Shown here piece after piece: positions 23,501 through 34,555 of a stretch of 64,000 nucleotides of DNA. A program made the translations under genes and the position numbers. Origin of the DNA: Chlorops oryzae (Eukaryota; Arthropoda; Insecta; Diptera; Chloropidae); contig CM035806.1 of assembly GCA_020466095.1 (NCBI GenBank), positions 12,288,224 to 12,352,223 of the forward strand, written 5' to 3'. The notes below the pieces were generated by a model that made no database searches, had not been told where the DNA came from, and was given only the letters and a program-made list of their open reading frames with translations. Position 1 is the first letter of the stretch. The number at the start of each line of letters is the position of its first letter.

Positions 23501-23618
23501 TATGGTCGTTACCGATATGCTAAATACGCTTGGCGTACGTCAGAAGGCCGAGGCGAAAGTTCATATAATTAAGTATCTTACAGATATGCAGCTAGTTGCG
23601 CAGCATAACAAATACTAG
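20510..23618 (+). CDS. Adf1: Adf-1-like MADF-BESS transcription factor, copy B, 4 exons, 253 aa
   Basis: Exons 20510-20672, 22804-22924, 22998-23176 and 23320-23618 share positions, phases and nearly all residues with copy A. The MADF part reads FDLNLIEAVKVNPVIYDRSH and AQTWKQIADSLG, then SRWRYFKQMQFLVDSIR; the linker ends in ALTHPHEIIVTGDTQLAAD, closer to the remembered Drosophila Adf1 than copy A is. The BESS domain differs by only one residue (LVAQHNKY against LLAQHNKY), while the coding DNA differs at many third positions, so the duplication is old and both proteins have been under selection. Intron 1 (about 2.1 kb) is long and holds a 590-bp MITE and a 133-bp hairpin. Confidence 0.93.
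21446..22035. mobile_element. 590-bp MITE with 24-bp perfect TIRs
   Basis: The left end at 21446-21469 contains TATTGCTAGCAATCTGTCAA, and the right end at 22012-22035 is its exact inverse. Several GGCAATATTGCC-type words lie inside. There is no reading frame beyond 83 codons. It lies in intron 1 of Adf1 copy B. Confidence 0.75.
22040..22172. mobile_element. 133-bp fold-back MITE
   Basis: GGGTCCTCATGCAACACATT pairs with its inverse AATGCGTTGCATGAGGACCC, and the pairing continues through ACACCGTGTAA and AAACTGTCAAA almost to the centre. TTAGT lies on both sides and may be a 5-bp target duplication. It abuts the MITE ending at 22035. Confidence 0.7.
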
Positions 23619-25696
23619 AGCTCTATGTGGCAATGTGCAAGAATGGGATAGAATTATCCATTTAAGTTAATGTATATCGTAGGATTCGGATTGTGTTGGA
23701 TTTACATATGTAGGCTAGATTTAATTCATAGTGGTAAGATTTTTTTAATACTTGGATGAGAATGGTCTATTAGTTTTCGTAGTTTGATTTCTATTTTTCC
23801 TTAGTATGTGAGGATAAATATTTTTATTCTTCAGTGAAGATTCTATTGTTTGGGAATGCATATAATTCTATTCCATAAATTTCAACTCCAGTTTCGTCGT
23901 ACCAAAATTATTGAGAGTAATTACACGTAACAGAAAGACCAATACAAAGCAATATGATTTTTAAGTTTGGCACAGCAATCTCACTGTGTTAAAGAAAATA
24001 TATATATACGTACATAAATGGAATCTTATCGTTACCAAAGGTATATGACCTGAAGATAGTATACCTTTTTACCCTATAGCTTGCAGTTGGTTTAGTTATT
24101 CATGAATGAGTTTAAATCGAATTAATATGATTTTCATTTAAATATATTCACAAAAAGCAAGAGCCTGAAATGTTCGATCTATTTTTATAATAAAACATTT
24201 ACAAAAAACAGAACTCTTTCAAAACGTAAGTATCAATATGGAAATTAATTTTTTAATTGAACAACCTGATTTAACTGTTTGTTTATTAAAAAATTTCTTT
24301 GTTTCTAGTTTTGCTTTGTTTAATAAGGCGCTTTTTGAAGAAGAAGAAGAAAAAAAACTATTGTAGAGCAAAAGTTAAAAAAAAAATCCAAGGTGGCATA
24401 ATTATGAAATTGTGAAATCGGATTCCGTTTCAGTTTATATCCCTTTTGAAATTTTGATTCCGATTTGCTTGGATAAGATCACTGCCAGTTTTTTTTTTTT
24501 TCTTTCAACTTTGTTTTTATGCTAAAAAGGGTATGAGTCTTCATTTTGAAATTTAATTAATATGCCTGCCACACGTAGATCGAAATTGAGCAATTTCAAA
24601 AAATTTCAGAACAAATTTGACATTTGAAATTGAGACAATTTCAATTTTGTTCTGAAATTGAGCAATTTCATATGTATCTTAAAAAACGACCTCGACGTCA
24701 CTTTCACGTTTGAAAATAAGAAAGAGATGCCATTTACACGTTTGAAAGTAAGAAAGAGATGCACAAAGCGTATCGCACAAAATTGCCTGTACGAGCAACT
24801 CGCGACAGAAAATTTCCCCTTGCCTTCCCCGTACTTCGTCTCTCCTACAAACTCGCGAGTTGCGAAACTAAAATTGCCTAGTGTAGAAGGCCTCATTGAG
24901 GTTTGGTTTATCGGCGAGACGAAGCGCGGGGATGTAGAGAAACTACCCTACCATAATACGCTATTTACACGTTAAGACATTTCGACAGTGAAACAAATTT
25001 TCGATGGCAAGGGAGGCAGGGGAAAGAGAGAAAAACGCTACCATACCACATCCCCGTCCGTTCCTAGTCCACAAAAAGTGTGTTTCATTATCTAAATGTC
25101 TCAACGTGTAAATGGCCTCTAATAATGGATAATGAAAACGATATTATCGATAATATCACCGATATTTCAATCAACAGACGCATCACTAGTGTACCAGTTT
25201 GCTTTCAGTGCTGCTAACTTTTGAATTAGAAATTCTCTTTCAAGAAAAGAGAGAGAGCAGGAATGGAAAAATGAATACTATTATTTTATACTTTTATCAC
25301 AAAATAAATTCATAAACAGATAAATTAAAGCCAAACAAAGAACGCCAAGTCATTATTTTAAAAAATTAAATTAAAAAAAAAAATACTATTTTATGAACAT
25401 ATGAATATAAACACACAAATACTTACGCAATTGCTATTATTTCAAGACTATTTATTGAGATTAAGGAAGGAAACACATGAGAGTGACGGAGATGGAATGT
25501 CTTTCGTCTCCGTCACTCCGATGTGTTTTCTTTCAATGTCTCGCGTTTTGTCTCCCTGTTTAAACCGGGACAATCTAGTGGTAAAAGCGCTAAATTGGCA
25601 TCACTGATGGCTTTGTCTTTGTGGGAGTTGCTGGATTGAACAACGGAACGTCTGAGTTGATAGGGAAGAGATCCAATTTTGAACGGTTTGCTTTAG
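23619..25696. other. Intergenic with small inverted repeats
   Basis: Contains an inverted AAATTGAGCAATTTCA cluster at about 24580-24670, two direct copies of CACGTTTGAAA with AAGAAAGAGATG at about 24705-24760, and a 151-bp MITE-like hairpin at 24963-25113. No gene is recognised. Confidence 0.5.
24963..25113. mobile_element. 151-bp MITE-like inverted repeat
   Basis: ATTTACACGTTAAGACATTT faces AAATGTCTCAACGTGTAAAT, with the pairing extended by GTGAAACA and TGTTTCATT. The same ATTTACACGT word also occurs at 24731, so more than one insertion may be involved. Confidence 0.5.
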
Positions 25697-28600
25697 ATGA
25701 GTCCTCACCGTTCGCGCAGAATGAGCAACAGTTATAATGACATTCCAGTCGGTATTTTGGCAGTACAGAAACTATCACGGCAATGTTGTCCGAACAGATG
25801 CAGTAAACAGATCGTGTAAGTGTAGCGTAAATATTAATAGATATATATATATATATATATATAATTATATATATGTCTGGACGTTTATTACCAGTCAATG
25901 ATCTGACAAAAACCGTTAGATTCAAATGTGTCCTATATGAAATATAAAGATTTTAAAGTTGAAATTCATTTGCAGCTTCAAGGCCTCCATACTCGGACTT
26001 ACATATCTCGCCTACACATGTTATCATATGACAAGGAAACCTATATCCGTTGTTAAATCGGTATTACAGGGTAACTGCACGGGCAGCGATGATTGTGGCT
26101 ACCCTCCATTTGGTAAGTATATATATGCGGGTTCACAAATCAATTTGCTTATATTTGCTCTTATTTCCAGACCGTCCAGATGCCGGTACACTTTTTGGTG
26201 CGCTGGACTCTGCATTTCTTTTTTCCTATGCGGGAGCGATGTTCGTTTCTGGTTTCGTAGCTGAACGTGTATCGTTACGCTATTTCCTTGCCCTCGGCAT
26301 GATACTCTCTGGAATTTTCACATATCTTTTCGGCATAGCAAGGACATCGAATATACATAGTCTTTTTTATTTTCTGTTCGTGCAAGCGTGTGCTGGAATT
26401 TTTCAAACTACCGGTTGGCCGGGTGTCGTAACGCTTGTGGGTCGGTGGTTTGGGAAAAGTAAACGTGGCTTAATTTTTGGCATATGGAATAGTCATACCT
26501 CGATTGGCAATATTCTTGGAACACTTATAGCTGCGTACTATGTTGAAACCGATTGGGCATTGTCGTTTATAGTTCCTGGCATTGTAATGGCGTGTGTAGG
26601 ATTTATTTTATTCTTATTTTTAGCTGAAAGTCCAGAAATTGTTGGTTGTCAGACACAGCGTCAGTTATCAGTAGAACGTATACCCAATGACTCAGATGCA
26701 GAAGATGGAAATGAAAATGATCAGCAGTACGATGCGGTGAGTAAATCGAATCAATAGTATTGTTCATAACAATTGATGGTATGTTAGGGTGACCAAATTG
26801 CCTTCGGTTAAATAAAGGACACCATAAATCGAAAACCAAAAATCGCGCACACACAGGTGAGCACAAATTTTAAATTAGCATAGCTTCGTCAAAATAAAAG
26901 GTAAATGAATATTGTTTTTTATTTGCTAAGAATTGATTGGACTTTAAATCTGCATACTCATATTTTACATTTAAAACGAGTTTTATTATTTTTTTTTTTT
27001 TTTGGTTTTTCAAAAAAACTTTATTTCAATCCTGAAAAACGATTTTAAGCCCCCTTCTGTACGACCCAAAATAAAGCTCAATTCATTATCTTTGGACCTG
27101 ATTACATTTCACAATACAATTTTACACTTAGCCATCGATTTGAGGTATAAATTACAATGCTTCCCTCAAAAGTGGAGGTTTCCCCATAAAATTCATTTGC
27201 GCGACCTCTAAACGTCCTTCAAAATATCTGAAAAAATTCTCAAAATCTTTTTAGACAATTATCTTTCGAAATCCGTGTGGACATTTTAATATTTCCAAAA
27301 AAAAAAAAAAATTCGGACACCCTAGTATGTACTTATTAGTAATAAGTTATTTACACTGGAACGGGGTTTATTAATATCACCAGAAAAATGAATAAAATAA
27401 AGGACAATCAAAGGCCGATTAATTACTTTCCCCAAATTGCCAAAAAAAAAGGACATGTCCTTTTAAAAAAGGACGTTTGGTCACCCTAGGTATGTATATA
27501 CATATATTCATCGGAAAATGAGAAATCTGTTGATCGTGAATTTCGAAGAGTTTTTCAATTGAAGATTCCTTTTTCCAATAGTCTAAAGCAAGAAAAAAAG
27601 AAAAAAATAAATCCATATAAATTATTTCCATTAATCGCTTATTCCAATTTGCTCTGTTCTTTCATAATTAATATCTGAACTTATACCAACGCTGACATCG
27701 TTCAATAAAATGACATCTTTCCGATCAATCACAAACAATTTGATTAATTTTGGAGCATTATTATAAAATTGAAATTCCATACGAAATCAAACTATAATCT
27801 CAACTTATTTTAATCAGCCAATCGTCGTTCATGGCTCATATAGTGAGGATTCAGTAAGTGCATATTATGTCGAATGTAAATGTCATTTTCAATTTAGCGT
27901 TGTAGATGTAGCAACAAAGTACTCGTCCTTTTCACGTTTTGCTTCATTGCAATCTGTTTTTGATGAATTGTGTCTATGTTGTCCAATATATATATATATC
28001 GCGAATATAACAGCCCCATAACTAATATGAAATTAAAAAAAATTTCATTTTAGGAAGTAAACTTCCGCCCTTCAGAGCGAACGCCAATATTACAAAGAAG
28101 ACATAGCGCAAACTCACTAACGGAGCGTCCACCTATAAGTCTTGTAGATGCACTTAATATTCCTGGTGTCATTGAGTTTTCATTGTGCTTATTTTTTTCG
28201 AAATTGGTGAGCTACACATTCCTTTATTGGCTGCCGCTTTATATACAGACCTCAAGTAAGTTCTCCAAAAGTTTTTCAATCTATAAACTGACGCATTCGA
28301 GTTGGTGCAATTATTTCTCCCATAGAGCTTTCTTTTTCTATAAAATTTTTCTTCACATTTTAGGTACGCTGGGACCACAGTATTCAGCCGATCTTTCTAC
28401 ATTATTTGATGTTGGGGGCATTATTGGTGCAATAGCTGCAGGCATGATATCCGATGCTACTGGCATGTCGGCCACAACGTGTATTGGCATGCTGTTCTTG
28501 GCATCACCAGCGGTAAAGTTCACAATTCATCTTATATAATTTTATGCCCAAATATTGAAAGTTATTTTTATTTTCAAGCTCTTATTGTATCAGCAATACG

Positions 28601-29011
28601 GTAGCATATCATTATCCGTAAGCATTATTCTACTTCTTATAGCAGGTACTTTGGTGAATGGTCCATATGCGCTCATTACAACGTCTGTGAGTGCTGAATT
28701 AGGTCAGCATCATTCATTGGAGGGTAATGCCAAGGCGCTAGCAACCGTTACGGCAATAATCGATGGCACCGGCTCGATAGGTAAGAAAAAAAAAAAAAAA
28801 ATTCGATTTAAACCAAGTTTTTATTGAGAACGACTTTATAGGTGCAGCCGTTGGACCATTACTTGCTGGTGTCATCTCAAACGGACATGGTTGGGAACAT
28901 GTTTTTTACATGCTGATTGTTGCTGATATAATAGCAATGCTTTTATTAGTGCGTTTGGTTATGAAAGAATTCGCGAAACTACGACGCACAAACCGAATTC
29001 GAATCGAATAG
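25697..29011 (+). CDS. SLC37A-type sugar-phosphate/phosphate exchanger, 8 exons, 521 aa
   Basis: Major facilitator superfamily transporter; SLC37A1/A2 relatives exchange glucose-6-phosphate for phosphate at the ER membrane. Exons: 25697-25815, 25976-26112, 26171-26736, 27818-27853, 28054-28255, 28364-28512, 28594-28780, 28842-29011. The first ATG after an in-frame TAG is 25697. Family blocks: [82 protein letters not shown] and [16 protein letters not shown]. About 12 hydrophobic segments are split by a polar central loop. A 36-nt exon ([12 protein letters not shown]) in that loop is in frame with or without inclusion, so it may be alternatively spliced. The C-terminus ends RRTNRIRIE. The nearest remembered fly gene is CG10069. 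Confidence 0.88.
26785..27488. mobile_element. 704-bp hAT-like TIR element in an intron of the SLC37A gene
   Basis: TAGGGTGACCAAA at the left and TTTGGTCACCCTA at the right. GGTATGT directly precedes (26778-26784) and follows (27489-27495) the element, a 7-bp direct repeat that would be 8 bp with one mismatch. The TIR sequence is typical of hAT-type elements. No transposase frame. Confidence 0.75.
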
Positions 29012-31027
29012 TAAAGCGCAGCTTGGCTGTAATAGGATAATTCATGTACGAAAAAAAAAAAAAATGTTTAAAGAGTTCTTGTTTTCTCATCATACATGTT
29101 AACATAATTATCATATATAGGCAATTTACCAGGTCTTCTAAAATCCCTTTTCAACTTATTCCCAACAAAAATGTGTGTGTTTAGAGCAAAAAATGCTGAT
29201 TTTAGCAGGGGATAAATTTAAAAGAGATTTTAGAAGGCCTTGTGAATTGCCCAATAGCTCTAATGGGTATATTCTATTGATCAAAAAGTGACACAAATTT
29301 CAAAGCAATTGTTTTACGAATTTCGTAATCATTTTGATACAAATGAAAAAGTGAAAAAACCATGTTAATTGACTCGCCGACTTAAAAATTGCCGTTTCTT
29401 ATGAATGGGAACATTTCGATAAGTTACAAACAATAACGCACATTCACTTTTTCGATTTATTTTTAATTTCGCAGATTTGCGACAAAATACACAAGATTCT
29501 GATTTTGAAATTTCAAATCTTGCTTTTAAAGTCTTTTCAAATTCTTTTTGATCAAGTAATATATTATTTAATTGACACAAATATTTTTATAAATTTTTTC
29601 TAATTTCAGACTCAAGCTTTATTGACCAAGGTGTAGGCACTAGATGTTATGCTTGTTTTTATTCATTTCTGGGGAATCTCCCCTAAATTAAAAGACATTT
29701 ATGATTTTTTGTAGATTGTATGGCACTTAATGGGACCAAGTTTTTGTTTTTTAGAAGATTTCAAAATTAAATTTTAGATTATTGTAGCCTTGTTTTGTGA
29801 CATTCAGGGGAATATTCTCCTAAAAAAAACTAGCAACAGTGAAAATAAGATTTGTCGAACTTAAACTATGTTTGCTTTAATTGATTTATTTATTGACGTT
29901 TGGTCGTTTACTTTATATTTAAATATGAAATTTGAATTTCAAAATGAGAAAGCGCGTTGTGTCCGGAAAAATTGATGTACCTAGCTCATTTTCTGCGGTT
30001 AATTTTCCCCTGTATCGATTCTCTAGCATTGAAACATTTCTCAAGACATATTAAATGATATATTTTGTTTTTTTTTTTTTTAAATAATTTTTGAAAATTT
30101 TTGTTCACTTATAACTAAGCCGATTTTAGAAGTCCCATTTCGTTGGACAATCACAGTTCTATGTTCTGTTTGTTCGAGTTTTAGTTGTTGCCCTAGTGCC
30201 TGCACTTTGTTAAATACACTTGGATTCAGACTTGAGCCGAATGAGATGTGATCGAAAAAAAAAGGAAAATTGAAGAAAATGTCTGCATTTGATTTTTATC
30301 ACACTTATTAGGGAGTTCAGAGTTCTTATAAAAATAGCATTTACGTTTAAAACTGCGGAATATAAATTTCCATAAAATATTTTAGCAAACATATCCAAAG
30401 AATGTTTATACGTTTTTATTCAAACAAACGTTACTTTATTTATTATAAAGTATATTCATATGATTTTATAGCAATAAAGACATTTGTACAAAAATTATTG
30501 AACGCTTGATCTAACATGATTGTTCCAGAAACCAAGAAAGATTTGGAGTTTCGTTAAAAATGTAATTGTCTTAACTGAAGTTTTGAATTTTATTCTTAGT
30601 TGTTATGTTTATATTCTTCGGGCATAAAATTTCTGCTGCTATGAAAGCATTGATCTAATAATCTTTCTCATCAATTTACTCACATTTTGTATTCAAAAAT
30701 AACACTATGGACTTGACTGAGTACGCATAAATCTAATGTGAGTGCATAGTGACAGATATATGTATGCACAGGCGTATAATTTTTCATGATATGGCAGGTA
30801 ATTCGAGACTTTCTAACAGATGGTATCGAATTGATCGAAATTTTAATGAGGAAAACAACGTAAAGTCCCATAAATTTTTTTGTTTTTGTGGAAATTATTA
30901 TAGTTTTTCAATATTCCATTAAACTTGTTCAACGATGGGTGCGGCCAGTTATTGAAATCGATCCGACAAACAAAGAACTTTGATAAATGTGCTATAAATA
31001 AAAAGATTGCGTGTGAGGGAGAGATGT

Positions 31028-31077
<50 letters not shown>

Positions 31078-32245
31078 AATTGACCTCTTATCCAATCTAG
31101 CGAAACTACCCATCAACATTTTATTAAATTTCTGATCAAAAGCGACTCGAATTCGACTCGAGTGGCTGATTAAAAAAAATCAAATATGCGCTCGTTTTCT
31201 GATCAGAAACGATACTTTTTTCGGGAGAAAATGGTACCTTACCCGCGACTCTTCTTGGGGGTCATATTTGATATCATTTGCGAGTCGTTTTCGAGTCATA
31301 TTTGTTATCATATTCCAGTCTTTTTTGACTCATATTAGTGATCATTTACGAGTCTTCTACCCCTCATATTTAATATCGTTTTCGAGTCTTTTCCGAGATA
31401 TATTTATAATCGATTGCTTTCCAAAGAAATAAGAAATATTGATAAATCAATACAAATTTTTGGCTTTTTCGTGAATATATGTATGTATTATTATAGATTC
31501 AATATTGTTTTTTTTTTCCCCATGAATTGTGTGGGATTTGAAACTGGGAACTCTCGTTTTCTAGCCCTGAGCTCACCCGTCGACACCGTGTTTGCCAAAT
31601 CGAAAGGCATGGATTTTTTTTCGTTTATAACTTTAAAGTCAAATTGGATTCAATTCAATTTTGAGTCAAATATTGAGTGAAAATAGCAAGAGGTTGAATG
31701 ATCATATTTCAATCCCCCACGTGATTAATTGGCGATTGTTCTATGTTTTGTTTTTGTACTTTCAATATGGATCGCTTTTGAAACATATTGAAGAGTCGTT
31801 TTCGTATCTTCTTTTAATCTTCCATGCGATCAATCGCTTTTAAATCATCAAGTGGGCTCGAAAAAGACTCGTATATGATCGTTCTCATAAAACAGTCTTC
31901 CAAATGCTAGCTGGGTATAGACAGACTACAGCTACATTCAAAAACTAAATTAATATTAAGTTGATCGATTTTTTTTAAATTGTTAAATTTAAAATTTATT
32001 ATTTTTGCCACAAGAGATTTCGTTTAAAAAACGTATGGAATTCAAGAATTGTGAATGATTGCTCAAGGTTAATACGAAAACGTTCAAATAATTTGAAAAA
32101 AGTAAAAACAAAAACAATCACATTAGAAAAAAATTGTTTTGATTCAATATTTATAATGTTTAGATTGATAATAAAACGCAAGACAACAAGCTTAGCAAAT
32201 AAAGCACTTATGGGAGTCGGGTATAATTATTAAAAAAAAAAAAAA
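29012..32245. other. Intergenic, repeats only
   Basis: AT-rich DNA without a recognisable gene. It holds a GA microsatellite at about 31034-31072, a 34-bp minisatellite at about 31231-31434 and diverged GAGTCGTTTTCG words up to about 31900. Confidence 0.55.
31231..31434. repeat. 34-bp tandem minisatellite, about 5-6 diverged units
   Basis: Units beginning CATATTTGATATCATTTGCG, CATATTTGTTATCATATTCC, CATATTAGTGATCATTTACG and CATATTTAATATCGTTTTCG are each exactly 34 nt and continue as AGTC(G/T)TTTTCGAGT or variants. The outer units are more degraded. Confidence 0.7.
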
Positions 32246-33104
32246 CAAGTAAGGGTGTTATAGTCAGGCGAGCCTGACAATAGAATACCCGACACATACA
32301 CACATGTTCAAATATTTTTAATATCAAGAGGTGTTTAAGACCATAAGGGGCCCCATATACCGACTTTTGATAGATTTCTTTATGAAAACTGCCCCTTTGC
32401 CACGCCCACTTTTCCAATTTTTTTTGAACTATAATCAGAGGCTTAAATATACGCTCAAATTTTAAGTTTCATTAAAATATTTCAAAAAAGTCCGATTTAA
32501 AGGCAGTTTTGGGATTTTTGTGACAGACCCTAGTACTGGAGGTACCCTTAATAAAGGACCGACCAAGGAAATTTTTTTGGAGGATGTTTATTGCTACAAA
32601 CGCAGCATAAGTGCCAAATTTCGTTCAAGTCCCATTTGAATTTCAGTTGTACGAGACATTTTTCGAAAACCGCCCTTCTGCCACGCCCACTTTTTCAATT
32701 TTTGGAAATAATACTACTGGCCTTTAAATATGATCAAATATCAAATTTCATCAAAATATCTTGAAGGACTTCGATTTTAGAGCAGTTTTTGTGATTTTCG
32801 TAACAGACCCTAGTACTGGAGTTACCCCTAAAAATGGTCCGATCGGGTCCATTCTCGAACTTGTTTTTACTCATGTCCCCGTTAGCACGCATACCAAATT
32901 TCTTCAAGATAGCTCAAATCCTTCGATAAGAAAACTGTATACAAACAGACGGACAGACAGACGGACATGGCTAAATCGAATCTCCTGGTGACGCTGATCA
33001 TTTCTATATACATTTTGTATGGTCTATCTCGACTGGTTCTGGGTGTTACACACAACCCAACAAACGCAATATACCCTCGACACAGAGTGTGTCGGGTATA
33101 AAAA
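32246..33104 (+). repeat. Dispersed repeat family R, copy B (uninterrupted)
   Basis: Starts near AAGTAAGGGTGTTATAGTC and ends in GTGTCGGGTATAAAA. Near the left end AATACCCGACACA is the inverse of the right-end TGTGTCGGGTAT, so the repeat has subterminal inverted ends. It contains the tandem words CAGACGGACAGACAGACGGA. It has no coding capacity. It supplies the uninserted reference for both insertions in copy A (1-1602). Confidence 0.75.
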
Positions 33105-33587
33105 TACAGCAAGCCAAGACAACGCATAGGCGGAAAAATTTGGAAATTTCTAAAAACCACAAAAAGTGCGTTAAAAACGCCGAAAATGATTCCGTTAAAG
33201 TATCCAAATTAATGGATCTGAAAAATAGTTTCAAAACTTTTGATTAATGCCCAAGGTTAGGTAAGGTTGGGTCAGTGTGGCTAAGATAAGGATGTTTGTA
33301 TTCGGCTATAAATAGAAATATTTTTTTTTTTTCCTTAAAATCCAAAATTAAAGATATGCTTTTTTGGGAAAAGTCGTATTTTTTTCTATCGGGTATCCCT
33401 TTCCCGGGGAATTCAATTCCCCAACTGATGTGATTTCCCTTTCTCCAGATTGTGGAGGAATTTGAATTACCTCATGATCTAACTGGCGATATGCATTCTC
33501 TATTAAAGTAATTCAATTTCCCTCTCAATCTAGGAAAAAGGGGAATAAATCACTTCAATTTCGATATTGAATTACCGTATATTGTCT

Positions 33588-34132
33588 CAAGGGCGTAGCT
33601 AGAGAAAGAGTGCTTTGGTAGTGCTTATATTTACCACAGTGGTATATTGAACAATTATAAGATATTAACCGAAAAAAAATTTGGGGGGGGCAAGAAGAAG
33701 TTTAGAGAGTTTTGGACCAAAAACCCAAAAAATCCGAAAAATTCATGACGTCCGATTTCGATGAAAATTTATATATAAAATAAATGAAAAATTCTAAGAA
33801 TTTTGGCACTTAAACTTTTTAAAAATACTGATTACAACTAGTCTAGTTTGGGTCTAGTTCCAAACTGGTCCAAAAAGGACTAGTTTTTATAAGTTTTTTG
33901 AAAAAGTTTTAGTACCAAAATTCTTAGAATTTTTCACTTATTTTACATATAAATTTTCATCGAAATCGGACGTCATTAATTTGTCCGATTTTTTGGGTTT
34001 TTGGTCCAAAACTCTCTAAACTTCTTCTTGCCCCCCCAAATTTTATTTCGGTTAATGTCTTATAATTGCTCAATATACCACTGTGGCAAATATAAGCGCT
34101 ACCAAAGCACTATTTCTCTAGCTACGCCCTTG
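33588..34132. mobile_element. hAT-type fold-back MITE, 545 bp, with 8-bp target duplication
   Basis: CAAGGGCGTAGCTAGAGAAA and its inverse TTTCTCTAGCTACGCCCTTG form the ends, flanked on both sides by TATTGTCT (33580-33587 and 34133-34140). The element is an imperfect palindrome almost to its centre (CCAAACTGGTCC near 33861). An 8-bp duplication with a CAAGGGCGTAGC end is the hAT pattern. A second copy starts at 63610. Confidence 0.9.
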
Positions 34133-34443
34133 TATTGTCTATTCTGTTTCTGACGCGTGTGGCTTAGGTCGTTGGATTCACCATGAAGATAATTTATTTG
34201 CGCCAACGATGAAGGACACGCGACCCGATCGTTACGAAAACAATTCAAATAAGATCGCTCAAAATTTGATACTTTCACTTTATATGACATGTGTAGACTT
34301 TAATTTGACAATGTTAAATAAAAACTAATAAAAAACAAACAAACAAAAATTCTTCTGTTTATTCATGATTCTTACCAAGTATAAACATCTTGTATTGCTC
34401 TTTGATTTTTATCTTGTTTACTTTCATAACGTGAAAGACATTC

Positions 34444-34451
34444 TATAAAAG
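34444..34451 (+). promoter_or_regulatory. TATA box of the chitinase gene
   Basis: TATAAAAG about 110 bp upstream of the ATG at 34556. A TCAGCAGT initiator-like word lies near 34475, at the expected distance. Confidence 0.6.
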
Positions 34452-34555
34452 GAATATTTTTTTCAAAATTTTCAGCAGTATCGCTTAGAAGTTTTCAAAA
34501 AAACTGTCCTAATTTGATTGCGAATTTCAACAAAAAAAAAAAAAATATATATATA

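Noticed and set aside
25590..25925. 111-codon minus-strand frame across SLC37A exon 1
   Set aside because: It crosses an AT microsatellite and is antisense to a well-supported exon.
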